DNA from: Streptosporangium pseudovulgare
GTDB lineage: Bacteria; Actinomycetota; Actinomycetes; Streptosporangiales; Streptosporangiaceae
Direction of reading: 5' to 3'
NCBI RefSeq assembly: GCF_014648055.1
Contig: NZ_BMQJ01000011.1
Span: 91,916-155,915, forward strand
Length of the DNA: 64,000 nt
Under the pieces are notes generated by a model. It made no database searches, was not told where the DNA came from, and worked only from the letters and a program-made list of their open reading frames with translations. How positions within the stretch are numbered: the stretch's first letter is position 1; the number at the start of each line of letters is the position of its first letter. The translations under genes and the position numbers were made by a program. Of the stretch, positions 33,431 to 42,732 are shown one piece after another.

Positions 33431-36400
33431 ATGACGATCTTCGCCGACCCCCGAGAGGCGACTCCCGGCGACGGGCACCCCCGCGGCGAGGGTCGGGAGT
33501 TCATGACCGGCACGCAGGCCCTGGTCCGGGTGATCCTCGACCAGATGCGCGCCGACCGCGCCGCCGGCCTCGACACCGGCGCGATGGTGTCGGGATACCC
33601 CGGCTCTCCGCTCGGCGGCTTCGACCAGGAGCTCATCCGCTCCCGTCGGCTCGCCGAGGAGCTCGGCGTCGTGCACCGGCCCGGCCAGAACGAGGAGCTC
33701 GGCGCCACCGCCGCCTGGGGCAGCCAGCTCGTGCCCTCCCTCCCCCGGCCGCGCAGGACCGGCGTCCTGGGCGTCTGGTACGGCAAGGCCCCCGGCGTCG
33801 ACCGCGCGGCCGACGCCCTGCGGCACGGCAACTTCGTCGGCGCCCACCCCGACGGCGGCCTGATCGCCTTCTGCGGCGACGACCCGGGCTGCAAGTCCTC
33901 CACGCTGCCGTCGGCCACCGAGACCGCGCTCGCCGCGATGGGCATGCCCGTCGTCCACCCCGGCACCGTGCAGGAACTGCTCGACCTGGGCCGGCACGCC
34001 GTCGCCGCCTCCCGCGCCAGCGGCCTGTGGGTGGCCGTCAAGGCCGTCTCCAACGTGGTGGACGCCACCGGCACGGTCGAGACCGGCCTGGACCGCATCG
34101 TCCCGGTCATGCCGGTCGTGGAGCACGAGGGCAGGCCGTACCGGCACGTCCCCGACGCGACGCTGCTCACCCCGTGGTCGCTGGAGATGGAGAAGACCCT
34201 GGTCGGGCCGCGCCTGGCGCTGGCCCGCGCCTACGCCAGGGAGAACGGCCTCAACCGGATCACCGCCGACCCCGACGGCGCCTGGCTCGGCATCGCCGCC
34301 TCCGGCACCGCCTACCACGACGTGCGCCAGGCGTTCCGCAGGCTCGGCGTGGACCCGGCCGACCTCGGCGTGCGCCTGCTGAAGGTCGGCATGATCTGGC
34401 CGCTGGAGCCGGAGATCGTACGGACCTTCGCCCGGGGCCTGACCGAGATCCTCGTCGTGGAGGAGAAGGCCCCGCTGCTGGAGGGCCAGATCAAGGAGAT
34501 CCTGTACGGCACCGCCGGCGCCCCGCGCGTCCTCGGCAAGCTCGACGACAACGGCGCCGCGCTCATCCCGCAGGCCGGGGCGGTGGACGCCGAGCTGGCC
34601 GCCAAGGCGGTCGCCTTCCGGCTGCGCCGCGGCGCCGAGGCCGGCGCGGCGGCCGGGCGGCTCGGCCCCGAGGTGCGCGAGCGGATCGACCGGGGCCTGG
34701 CGGTGATCTCCCGGCCGGCGCCGCTGAAGCTGCTCGGCCCGCAGCGCACGCCGTTCTTCTGCTCCGGCTGCCCGCACAACCGCTCCACCGCCGTCCCCGA
34801 CGGCGCGCCGGTCGGCGCGGGCATCGGCTGCCACACGATGGTGGTGATCAACCGCGAGGGCAAGGGCACGCTCACCGGCCTGACCCAGATGGGCGGCGAG
34901 GGCACCCAGTGGATCGGCCAGGCGCCGTTCACCGACACCCCGCACATCTTCCAGAACCTCGGTGACGGCACCTTCCACCACTCCGGCTCGCTCGCCATCC
35001 GCGCGGCCGTCGGCGCGGGCGTCAACATCACCTACAAGCTGCTCTACAACAGCGCGATCGCGATGACCGGCGGCCAGGTGATCACCCCGTCCCTGGCCGT
35101 GGCCGACCTGACCCGCTGGCTGGAGATCGAGGGCGTGCGCCGGGTGATCGTCACCACCGACGAGCCCGGGCGCTACCGGGGCGTCAAGCTGGCCCGGATC
35201 GCCGAGGTGCGCGGCCGCGCCGCGCTGGAGGACGCCCAGCGGGAGCTGGCCGCGGTCCCCGGCGTGACCGTGCTGATCCACGACCAGCAGTGCGCCGCCG
35301 AGAAGCGGCGGCTGCGCAAGAAGGGCGACCTGCCCGATCCGGTCCGCCGGGTGGCGATCAACCAGCGGGTGTGCGAGGGTTGCGGCGACTGCGGCAAGAA
35401 GTCCGAGTGCCTGTCGGTGCTGCCGGTGGAGACCGAGTTCGGCCGCAAGACCGAGATCCACCAGTCCTCCTGCAACAAGGACTACTCCTGCGTCGAGGGC
35501 GACTGCCCGTCCTTCGTGACCGTCGTGCCCGGCAGGCCCGGCGGGAGGCGCGCGGCCGTGCCCGCCCCACCGGCGATGCCGGCGCCGGAGTTCCGCACCG
35601 GGGAGACCACCGTCCGGCTGGTCGGCATCGGCGGCACCGGCGTGCTGTCGGTGGCGCAGATCATCGGCCGGGCCGCGATGTTCGACGGCAAGCGCTCGCG
35701 CGGGCTCGACCAGACCGGCCTGGCCCAGAAGGGCGGCACCGTCGTCTCCGACATCCTGATCTACGAGGGCGACGACGACCGGACCGGCCAGGCGGGCACG
35801 GCCGGGGTGGACGCCTACCTCGCGCTCGACCTGCTCGGCGCCACCGACCCGAAGAACCTCAAGGCCGCCGGCCGCGAGCGGACCGTGGCCGTGGTCTCCA
35901 CCAGCCTGGCGCCCACCGGATCGATGGTCGTGGACCCGTCGCGGCACGTCACCGACGTCGCCTCGCCGATCGGCGCGCTGGAGGCGCGGACCCTGCGCGA
36001 GCTGAACGTCTACCTCGACGCCGAGGAGGTCGCGCAGGCGCTGTTCGGCGACCACATGCCGGCCAACACGATCGTGGTCGGCGCGGCCTGGCAGCGCGGG
36101 CTCATCCCGCTGAGCCTGGAGGCGATCGAGCGGGCCATCCGGCTCGGCGGCGGCAAGAGCGCCGACCGGACGGTCGCCGCCTTCCACTGGGGCCGCGCCG
36201 TCGTCGCCGACCCCGAGGCGGTGGCCCGGGCCGCCCGCCCGGACGTCCCGGCCGAGCAGCCGCCGAACCCGGAGATCTCCCGGCTCGTGGACTCGGTCGC
36301 CGCCCCCGGCACCGAGCTGCACCGCCTGCTGTCGGTACGGGTGCCCGACCTGGCCGCCTACCAGAACCCCCGCTACGCCACCCGCTACGCCGAGTCGGTC

Positions 36401-36961
36401 CGCGCGGTCCTGAACGGGGAGCGGGCCGCCATGGGCCGGGCGGCGGGCGAGGAGGCCGGTGAGGAGGCGGGGTCCTTCCCCGTCACCGAGGCCTACGCCC
36501 GCCACCTGCACCGCCTGATGTCCTACAAGGACGAGTACGAGGTGGCCCGGCTCCACCTCGACCCGGCGGAGCGGGCCAGGATCGCCGCCGAGTTCGGCCC
36601 CGGGGCGAAGATCTCCTACAACCTGCACCCGCCGTTCCTGCGGGCCCTGGGCATGAAGCGCAAGATCCGCCTCGGCTCCTGGTTCGACCCGGCCTTCCGC
36701 GCGCTGTACGGCATGCGCGGGCTGCGCGGCACCACGTTCGACCCGTTCGGCCTGGCCGGGGTGCGCAGGGTCGAGCGGGAGCTGGTGGACGAGTACACCC
36801 GCGACGTGCACCGCGCCCTGGCCCGGCTGCGCCCGGACAACCTCGGCCTGGTCCGCGAGCTGGCCGAGCTGCCGGACGTGATCCGCGGCTACGAGGACGT
36901 CAAGCTGGGCAACGTCGCCACGTACCGGAAGCGGGCGGCGGAGCTGCTGGGCAGGCTCTGA
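33431..36961 (+). CDS. Indolepyruvate:ferredoxin oxidoreductase (fused alpha-beta, 2-oxoacid oxidoreductase)
   Basis: An 1176-aa fusion of the alpha subunit (TPP enzyme) and the beta/gamma module. The N-terminal pyrimidine-binding region (TGTQALVRVILDQMRAD...VSGYPGSPLGGFDQEL) is followed by the TPP-binding region (FCSGCPHNRSTAVPDGAPVGAGIGCHTMV). Fe-S Cys clusters lie in VCEGCGDCGKKSECLSV and SSCNKDYSCVEGDCPSF, and then the gamma-type domain (VRLVGIGGTGVLSVAQIIGRAA; LDQTGLAQKGGTVVSDI). It oxidatively decarboxylates aryl pyruvates with ferredoxin as acceptor. Fused ~1150-1190-aa forms are usual in aerobic actinomycetes and proteobacteria. GGACGGAAG precedes the ATG. A hairpin at 36966 ends the unit. 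Confidence 0.95.
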   Translation: MTIFADPREATPGDGHPRGEGREFMTGTQALVRVILDQMRADRAAGLDTGAMVSGYPGSPLGGFDQELIRSRRLAEELGVVHRPGQNEELGATAAWGSQLVPSLPRPRRTGVLGVWYGKAPGVDRAADALRHGNFVGAHPDGGLIAFCGDDPGCKSSTLPSATETALAAMGMPVVHPGTVQELLDLGRHAVAASRASGLWVAVKAVSNVVDATGTVETGLDRIVPVMPVVEHEGRPYRHVPDATLLTPWSLEMEKTLVGPRLALARAYARENGLNRITADPDGAWLGIAASGTAYHDVRQAFRRLGVDPADLGVRLLKVGMIWPLEPEIVRTFARGLTEILVVEEKAPLLEGQIKEILYGTAGAPRVLGKLDDNGAALIPQAGAVDAELAAKAVAFRLRRGAEAGAAAGRLGPEVRERIDRGLAVISRPAPLKLLGPQRTPFFCSGCPHNRSTAVPDGAPVGAGIGCHTMVVINREGKGTLTGLTQMGGEGTQWIGQAPFTDTPHIFQNLGDGTFHHSGSLAIRAAVGAGVNITYKLLYNSAIAMTGGQVITPSLAVADLTRWLEIEGVRRVIVTTDEPGRYRGVKLARIAEVRGRAALEDAQRELAAVPGVTVLIHDQQCAAEKRRLRKKGDLPDPVRRVAINQRVCEGCGDCGKKSECLSVLPVETEFGRKTEIHQSSCNKDYSCVEGDCPSFVTVVPGRPGGRRAAVPAPPAMPAPEFRTGETTVRLVGIGGTGVLSVAQIIGRAAMFDGKRSRGLDQTGLAQKGGTVVSDILIYEGDDDRTGQAGTAGVDAYLALDLLGATDPKNLKAAGRERTVAVVSTSLAPTGSMVVDPSRHVTDVASPIGALEARTLRELNVYLDAEEVAQALFGDHMPANTIVVGAAWQRGLIPLSLEAIERAIRLGGGKSADRTVAAFHWGRAVVADPEAVARAARPDVPAEQPPNPEISRLVDSVAAPGTELHRLLSVRVPDLAAYQNPRYATRYAESVRAVLNGERAAMGRAAGEEAGEEAGSFPVTEAYARHLHRLMSYKDEYEVARLHLDPAERARIAAEFGPGAKISYNLHPPFLRALGMKRKIRLGSWFDPAFRALYGMRGLRGTTFDPFGLAGVRRVERELVDEYTRDVHRALARLRPDNLGLVRELAELPDVIRGYEDVKLGNVATYRKRAAELLGRL

Positions 36962-36965
36962 CCGG

Positions 36966-37004
36966 CCCGCGCGCCCGCCCGCCTCGCGCGGGCGGGCGCG
37001 CGGG
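36966..37004. terminator. Bidirectional terminator, oxidoreductase / PfkB genes
   Basis: Arms 36966-36982 (CCCGCGCGCCCGCCCGC) and 36988-37004 are exact complements around the loop CTCGC. The hairpin begins 5 bp after the oxidoreductase stop and ends at the stop of the convergent PfkB gene, so it can serve both. Confidence 0.92.
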
Positions 37005-37886
37005 TCAGGCGGCGCGGGACAGGAGGGTCGCCTCGTCGATGGGGCTCTCGTGGGTGCCGGCCACCGTGCAGGCGTGCGCGCCGGCCAGGGTGCCCAGCCG
37101 GACCGCCTCGTCCAGGGGACGGCCGGACAGCAGGCCGTACAGCACGCCGGAGACGAACGCGTCGCCGGCGCCGTTGCTGTCGGCCACCGGGCCGGGCAGC
37201 GGGGCGGCGGGGACGTGCCGGAGGCCCCGCTCGTCGAGGACGTGGCAGCCCTCGGCGCCGGCCGTGCAGATCACCGTGGTGGCGCGGCCCCGGGCGAGGA
37301 TGTCGCGCATGACCTCGTCCCGGCGGGAGCCCAGCGCCGCCTCCGACAGGAACACCAGGTCCGAGGAGTAGGCGAAGTCGCGGTGGTGGTCGTTCTCGCC
37401 GTCCCAGTCGTGCAGGTCGGTGGAGATCCGCGCGCCCTCCAGGTCGGGGTAGACGTGCCGGGCGAAGTCCACGATCGACACGTGGACGTGCCGGGCCGCG
37501 CGCACCGCGGGCAGGTACAGCTCGCGGGGCAGCCGTTCGCCGGGTACCTGGCGCGGGTCGAACAGCGAGAGCCGCCGCCCGTCGGGGCCGACCAGCAGGA
37601 CGCTGCGCCGGGTGCCCTGGGGGGCGAGCTCCCAGCCGAACTCCACCCCCGCGCCGGCCAGGTGGTCGCGGATGAGCCTCCCCTGCGGGTCGTCGCCGAT
37701 CAGGTCGAACAGCTTGACCCTCAGGCCGAGGGCGTGGCAGCCGAGCGCGACACCGCTGCCGGTGTTGCCGATCCGGTCGATCACCGGGGGGACGGCGTAG
37801 GTGTCGGCGTAGGGTAGGGGGAGCTGAGGGACGTAGGCGGTGGTGTCGACACCGGTACCGCCGATCACGACGACGTCATGGTTCAC
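37005..37886 (-). CDS. PfkB family carbohydrate kinase
   Basis: A 293-aa ribokinase-fold protein. The N-terminal part (VVVIGGTGVDTTAYVP; IGNTGSGVALGCHALGLRVKLFDLIGDDPQGRLI) and the C-terminal signature DSNGAGDAFVSGVLYGLLSG, with the catalytic Asp and anion hole, are intact. TAGAEGCHVLDERGL is the ATP-side motif. Substrates in this family include ribose, fructose, adenosine and sugar phosphates; HDWDGENDHHRDFAYSSD is not diagnostic. It starts at GTG 37886. It lies downstream of the LacI gene on the same strand with a 181-bp spacer, so a functional link to the sugar locus is possible but unproven. Confidence 0.88.
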   Translation of the reverse strand: MNHDVVVIGGTGVDTTAYVPQLPLPYADTYAVPPVIDRIGNTGSGVALGCHALGLRVKLFDLIGDDPQGRLIRDHLAGAGVEFGWELAPQGTRRSVLLVGPDGRRLSLFDPRQVPGERLPRELYLPAVRAARHVHVSIVDFARHVYPDLEGARISTDLHDWDGENDHHRDFAYSSDLVFLSEAALGSRRDEVMRDILARGRATTVICTAGAEGCHVLDERGLRHVPAAPLPGPVADSNGAGDAFVSGVLYGLLSGRPLDEAVRLGTLAGAHACTVAGTHESPIDEATLLSRAA

Positions 37887-38067
37887 CGTCCGATGATCCC
37901 ATCCGCCGTCCGGCTCCCCGTCACGGGTGTCCGCGCCGTACGCCCGCCGGGCTCGGGGCGCCGCCGTCCGCCGGGAGACGTCCCCGCGGAAAGGCCCGCG
38001 CCGTACGGCCCGGCCCGCCGTACGCCGCAGTCAGCGGTGACCAGGGGGTCCGCACCGTACGGCGCGG

Positions 38068-39120
38068 TCAGCGGTTGACCAGGGGGCCCGAGCCGGTCGA
38101 GCCGCGCACGACCAGCTCGGCCTGGAACATCAGCTCGATGTGCCGGCCGCGGGCGCCGTTGATCTCCTCCAGCAAGGTCGCCACGGCGGCCGAGGCCATG
38201 GCGCCGATGGGTTTGCGCACGGTGGTCAGCGGCGGATCGGTGAACGCGATCAACGGCGAGTCGTCGTACCCCACCACCGACACCTCCCCCGGCACCGACA
38301 ACCCCCGATCCCGGCACGCCCGGATCGCCCCCAACGCCATCAGATCCGACGCGCACACGATCCCCGTACACCCCCGCTCCAGCAACTGCGCCGCCGCCGC
38401 CTGACCCCCCTCCACCGAGAACAACGAATGCGAGATCAACTCATCGGCATCCGACACCCCCAGCAACTGCGCCATCGCCTGCCGGAACCCCTCGATCTTC
38501 CGGATCACCGGCACGAACCGCCCCGGCCCCACCGCCAAACCGATCCGCTCATGCCCCAGATCCACCAGATGCTGCACCGCCAACCGCGCCGCCGCACGAT
38601 CATCCGGCGAGATGAACGGCGCCGGCACGTCGTCGGCGTGACCGTTGAGCAGGACGATCGGCACGCCCTGCCCGATGAGCTGGGTGTAGCGGTCGGAGCG
38701 GGCCGTGGTGTCGGCGTGCAGCCCGGAGACGAAGATGATGCCGCTGACGCCGCGCTCGACGAGCAGCTCGGTGAAGTCGTCCTCCACCACCCCGCCCGGC
38801 ACCTGCGTGCACAGCACCGGGGTGTAGCCGTGCTGGGACAGCGCCTTCTCGAAGGCCTGGGCGAACGTCGGGAAGATCGGGTTGTCCAGCTCCGGGATCA
38901 CCAGGCCGACCAGGCCGTTGCTGCGCTGGCGCAGCCGCTGCGGCCGCTCGTAACCCATGAGGTCCAGGGCGACGAGCACGGCCTGCCGGGTGGCGGCGGA
39001 GACACCCGGCTTGCCGTTGAGCACCCTGCTGACCGTCGCCTCGCTGACCCCCGCGTGCGCGGCGATGTCGGTCAGCCTCGCCGTACCGCTCGTCAGGGGG
39101 GTGGCGCCGTTAGGCGGCAT
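38068..39120 (-). CDS. LacI family regulator of the maltodextrin operon
   Basis: A 350-aa regulator. The LacI helix-turn-helix and hinge are RLTDIAAHAGVSEATVSRVLNGKPGVSAATRQAVLVALDLMGY, and the periplasmic-binding-protein-like effector domain follows (GLVGLVIPELDNPIFPTFAQAFE...GVSGIIFVSGLHADT). The start overlaps the alpha-glucosidase stop region by 11 bp, so it is the last gene of the importer operon. Homologues such as MalR of Streptomyces repress maltose uptake genes. Residues ~165-287 show codon usage sharply different from the rest of the gene (see findings). A 25-bp imperfect copy of its 3' end lies just downstream. Confidence 0.94.
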   Translation of the reverse strand: MPPNGATPLTSGTARLTDIAAHAGVSEATVSRVLNGKPGVSAATRQAVLVALDLMGYERPQRLRQRSNGLVGLVIPELDNPIFPTFAQAFEKALSQHGYTPVLCTQVPGGVVEDDFTELLVERGVSGIIFVSGLHADTTARSDRYTQLIGQGVPIVLLNGHADDVPAPFISPDDRAAARLAVQHLVDLGHERIGLAVGPGRFVPVIRKIEGFRQAMAQLLGVSDADELISHSLFSVEGGQAAAAQLLERGCTGIVCASDLMALGAIRACRDRGLSVPGEVSVVGYDDSPLIAFTDPPLTTVRKPIGAMASAAVATLLEEINGARGRHIELMFQAELVVRGSTGSGPLVNR

Positions 39121-40729
39121 CGCGTTCCCACCAGACGGCGGAGTCGGGCGCCAGGCGGGCCACGCCGTCCGCGACGGCGGGCTCGGCGCTGGCCAGCAGG
39201 ACCCGTCCGGGGACGGGGATCTCCACCGGCTCGCCGGTCAGGTTGACCGTGCAGGTGAACCCGTCGCCCCGGGCGTAGGCGAGCGTGCCCTCCGGGGAGT
39301 CGAGCCAGGTCAGCGGGGCGTCGCCGAAGGCCCGCCGTTCCCGGCGGACGCGCAGCGCCTCCCGGTACAGCCGGAGGATGGAGCCGGGGTCGCGCAGCTG
39401 GGACTGGACGCTGAGCGGGCCCCAGGAGGCCGGCATCGGCAGCCAGGACTCCTCGATGCCCGGCAGGCTGAAGCCGAAGTGCGGCTCGACGTCGGCCCAC
39501 GGGATCGGCACCCGGCAGCCGTCGCGGCCGTCGTCGGGGTTGCGCAGCCGCTGCGGGTCGCGCAGGAACTCCTCGGGCAGGTCGAGGACCTCCGGCAGGC
39601 CCAGTTCCTCGCCCTGGTAGAGGTAGGTCGAGCCGGGCAGGGAGAGCGTCAGCAGGGCCGCGGCGCGGGACCTGCGCAGGCCGGTCTCGCCGTCGCCGTA
39701 GCGGGTGAGGTGGCGCTTGACGTCGTGGTTGGACAGCACCCAGGTCGTGGGCGCGCCGACCATGCCGGCCGTGGCCAGTGACTCGGTGATCACCTTACGG
39801 AAGACCGAGGCGTCCCACGGCGCGTTGAGGAAGTGGAAGTTGAACGCCTGGTGCAGCTCGTCCGGGCGGACGTAGTTGGCCAGCCGCTCGGGGTTCGGCG
39901 CCCACGCCTCGGCGACGCCGATCCGCTCGCCGGGGTAGGAGTCGAGGAGGCGGCGCCAGGCGCGGTGGATCTCGTGGACGCCGTCCTGGTCGAAGAACGG
40001 CACCACGTCGGCACCGATCATCCGCACCTGGTCGGAGTGGCCGACGTCGGGCAGCCCCTCGGCCTTGACCATGCCGTGGGCGACGTCGATGCGGAAGCCG
40101 TCCACCCCCATGTCGAGCCAGAACCGCAGGATCGACTCGAACTCGGTGTGGACCTCGGGATGCTCCCAGTTGAGGTCGGGCTGCTCGGGGGCGAACAGCC
40201 GCAGGTACCACTCCCCGTCGGGGACCCTGGTCCAGGCGGGGCCGCCGAAGACCGACTCCCAGTCGTTGGGGGGCAGCTCCCCGTTCTCGCCCCGGCCCCT
40301 GCGGAAGACGTAGCGCTCCCGCTCGGGGCTGCCGGGCCCGGCGGCCAGGGCCTGCTGGAACCAGACGTGCTGGTCGGAGGTGTGGTTGGGCACCACGTCG
40401 ACGATCACCCGCAGGTCGTGCCGGTGGGCGTCCTCGATCAGGGCGCGGGCGTCGGCCAGCGACCCGAAGATGGGGTCCACGTCCCGGTAGTCGGCCACGT
40501 CGTAACCGAAGTCGGCCATCGGGGAGGTGTAGAACGGGGTCAGCCAGAGGGCGTCCACGCCGAGGTCGGCGAGATACCGCAGCCGGCTCCGCACGCCCAG
40601 CAGGTCGCCGATGCCGTCGCCGTTGCCGTCGGCGAAGCTCCGCACGTAGACCTGGTAGATCACGGCATCGCGCCACCAGCGGGTGGCGGTGGTCTCGCCG
40701 GCGTGGCCGACCTGGATGAGCTCGGTCAT
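39110..40729 (-). CDS. GH13 alpha-glucosidase (intracellular)
   Basis: A 539-aa GH13 enzyme without signal peptide. WWRDAVIYQVYVRSFADGNGDGIGDL is the typical oligo-1,6-glucosidase/alpha-glucosidase start; catalytic residues are the Asp in GFRIDVAHGM, the Glu in IGVAEAWAPN and the Asp in VLSNHDVKRH. It hydrolyses imported maltose and maltodextrins to glucose, as AglA does in Streptomyces. GGGGGACTTAT precedes the ATG at 40727-40729. It is the fourth gene of the importer operon, after the inner permease gene, with a 107-bp gap. Confidence 0.93.
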   Translation of the reverse strand: MTELIQVGHAGETTATRWWRDAVIYQVYVRSFADGNGDGIGDLLGVRSRLRYLADLGVDALWLTPFYTSPMADFGYDVADYRDVDPIFGSLADARALIEDAHRHDLRVIVDVVPNHTSDQHVWFQQALAAGPGSPERERYVFRRGRGENGELPPNDWESVFGGPAWTRVPDGEWYLRLFAPEQPDLNWEHPEVHTEFESILRFWLDMGVDGFRIDVAHGMVKAEGLPDVGHSDQVRMIGADVVPFFDQDGVHEIHRAWRRLLDSYPGERIGVAEAWAPNPERLANYVRPDELHQAFNFHFLNAPWDASVFRKVITESLATAGMVGAPTTWVLSNHDVKRHLTRYGDGETGLRRSRAAALLTLSLPGSTYLYQGEELGLPEVLDLPEEFLRDPQRLRNPDDGRDGCRVPIPWADVEPHFGFSLPGIEESWLPMPASWGPLSVQSQLRDPGSILRLYREALRVRRERRAFGDAPLTWLDSPEGTLAYARGDGFTCTVNLTGEPVEIPVPGRVLLASAEPAVADGVARLAPDSAVWWERDAA

Positions 40730-40836
40730 ATAAGTCCCCCGATCAAATGACATATCAGGACGTGTTGTGCTTGGTGCGCGGTGGTACCGGTTGCCGACCG
40801 GTGCGCGGTGGCGCCGCCCCCACGGGCGGCGCCGGC

Positions 40837-41715
40837 TCACGACTTCGTCGCCCCCGCGGTGAGCCCGGCGACCAGGTGGCGCTGGACGAGCAGGAAGACG
40901 ACCGCCGCGGGCAGCGCGATCAGCACCGCCGAGGCCGTCAGCAGGCCCCAGTCCGACCAGTGCTGGCCGACGAACTGCTGCAGGCCGACGGCGAGGGTGC
41001 GGGTGTCCTCCCCCGTCATGAAGACCGAGGCGTAGGCGACCTCGCCCCAGGCCGTCATGAAGGAGTAGAAGGCGGTGACCGCGATGCTGGGCCGGGCCAG
41101 CGGCAGGATGACCCGCCAGAAGGTGCCGAACGGCGTCAGCCCGTCGATCATTCCGGCCTGGTCGATCTCGCGCGGGATGGAGTCGAAGTAGCCCTTCATC
41201 ATCCAGGCGCAGAACGGCACCGCGACCGTCATGTATGCGATCACCAGGCCCGGGATCTGGTTGAGCAGCCCGAGGCCGGCCATGAGGTTGTACAGCGGCA
41301 CGATCAGGATGGCCACCGGGAACATCTGGGTGACCAGCAGCATCCACATCACGCCGCGGTAGCCGGGGAAGCGGAAGCGGCTGATCGCGTAGCCGGTCGT
41401 CGAGGCCAGGAAGACGCCGATGACCGTGGTCAGGCCCGCGACGATCACCGAGTTGAGCAGCCAGGTCGGGAAGCCCGTCTCGGTCAGGACGCGGACGTAG
41501 TTGTCCAGCGACGGCTGATCGAAGATCTTCAGCTCGGTGGACAGCCAGCCGTCGCGCGGCTTGAGCGAGGTCAGCACGAGCCAGACGATGGGGAAGATCG
41601 AGATGATCGAGGCGACGATGAGCGTCGCGTGCAGCAGGATCGAGCCGCCGACGCTCCGGTCGTCACGGCCGCGGGCGCGGCGGGGCCGCGCGGGCTCTGC
41701 GGTGGCGGTGCTCAC
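40837..41715 (-). CDS. Sugar ABC transporter permease, MalG type
   Basis: A 292-aa membrane protein with six helices. The EAA loop is readable (FDSIPREIDQAGMIDGLTPFGTFWRVILPLARPSI), as in MalG-type permeases of CUT1 importers. The GTG start overlaps the upstream permease stop by 4 bp. It forms the inner-membrane channel with the MalF-like protein. No ATPase gene is in the operon; as in Streptomyces, a shared MsiK-type ATPase encoded elsewhere probably energises it. Confidence 0.93.
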   Translation of the reverse strand: MSTATAEPARPRRARGRDDRSVGGSILLHATLIVASIISIFPIVWLVLTSLKPRDGWLSTELKIFDQPSLDNYVRVLTETGFPTWLLNSVIVAGLTTVIGVFLASTTGYAISRFRFPGYRGVMWMLLVTQMFPVAILIVPLYNLMAGLGLLNQIPGLVIAYMTVAVPFCAWMMKGYFDSIPREIDQAGMIDGLTPFGTFWRVILPLARPSIAVTAFYSFMTAWGEVAYASVFMTGEDTRTLAVGLQQFVGQHWSDWGLLTASAVLIALPAAVVFLLVQRHLVAGLTAGATKS

Positions 41716-42728
41716 CAGACCTCCCCCTGCCGGCGCAGCGCGCGGCGGTAGACCAGGGCCATCACGACGAGGAGCAGCAGGATGATCACGCCCCAGGCCG
41801 CCGAGCCCGAGTAGTTGCGGATGCCGGTGAACGCCTCACGGTAGGCGTAGGTCACCAGGATCTCCGTGGCGCTGCCGGGCCCTCCCCCGGTGATCAGGAA
41901 GATCAGCGGGAACATGTTGAACGTCCAGATCGTGCCGAGCAGCACGACGGTGCTGGAGACCGTGCGGAGCCCGGGGATCGTGATGTGCCGGAAGCGCTGC
42001 ATCGGCGTGGCGCCGTCCACCTCGGCCGCCTCGTAGAGCTCCGCGGGGATCGACTGGAGCCCGCCGAGCAGGGCCACCATCATGAACGGCACGCCCACCC
42101 AGACGTTGACCGCGATGACCGCGATCTTCGCGGTGGTCGGGTCGTCGAGCCAGCCGACGCCACCCAACCCGGCCGCGCGCAGCATCGCGTTGATGACGCC
42201 GAAGTCGCTGTTGTAGAGGTAGCGCCAGATGAAGGCGGCGACGAATCCGGGGATCGCCCACGGCAGGATCAGCAGCAGCCGGTAGAACGAGCGGAACCGC
42301 AGCCTGCGGTTGAGCATCATGGCCAGACCGAGGCCGAGGCCGTAGTGCAGGGCGACGCAGGCGACGGTCCAGACGACCGTCCAGGTCAGCTTCTCCCAGA
42401 AGACCCCGCTGGTGAGGATGTCGACGTAGTTGCCGAACCCGACGAACTCGTAGGTCGAGGGGATCACGTTGACGCCGATGGTCCGGCCCATCGTGGCCTC
42501 GGTGGCGTCGGTCAGGGACAGGTAGACCCCCCGGACCAGCGGCCAGCCGATCAGCACGGCGGTGACCACGACGACCGGGGCCACCATGGCCCAGGCGTAC
42601 CAGTACTGCGACGTGGCGCGCCGGAACGGGCCGGCCTTTCGGGGCCGGCCCCGGCCGCGGGCGCCGTCGTCGGCGCCCGCGGCCCGGTCCCTGGCCGTGC
42701 CGGTCACACGTCCAGTGGAGGTCGCCAC
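41712..42728 (-). CDS. Sugar ABC transporter permease, MalF type
   Basis: A 338-aa permease. The N-terminal ~35 residues are a basic, disordered cytoplasmic stretch, then YWYAWAMVAPVVVVTAVLIGWPLVRGVYLSL starts the membrane domain. The EAA loop is QSIPAELYEAAEVDGATPMQRFRHITIPGL. The GTG start lies 4 bp after the binding-protein stop. Together with the MalG-like protein it makes the CUT1 heterodimer for oligosaccharide uptake. Confidence 0.93.
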   Translation of the reverse strand: MATSTGRVTGTARDRAAGADDGARGRGRPRKAGPFRRATSQYWYAWAMVAPVVVVTAVLIGWPLVRGVYLSLTDATEATMGRTIGVNVIPSTYEFVGFGNYVDILTSGVFWEKLTWTVVWTVACVALHYGLGLGLAMMLNRRLRFRSFYRLLLILPWAIPGFVAAFIWRYLYNSDFGVINAMLRAAGLGGVGWLDDPTTAKIAVIAVNVWVGVPFMMVALLGGLQSIPAELYEAAEVDGATPMQRFRHITIPGLRTVSSTVVLLGTIWTFNMFPLIFLITGGGPGSATEILVTYAYREAFTGIRNYSGSAAWGVIILLLLVVMALVYRRALRRQGEVW

Positions 42729-42732
42729 GGTG

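Noticed and set aside
32690..36811. A 1373-codon minus-strand frame across the Lrp and oxidoreductase genes
   Set aside because: It is a shadow of the well-supported oxidoreductase gene; no recognisable domains.
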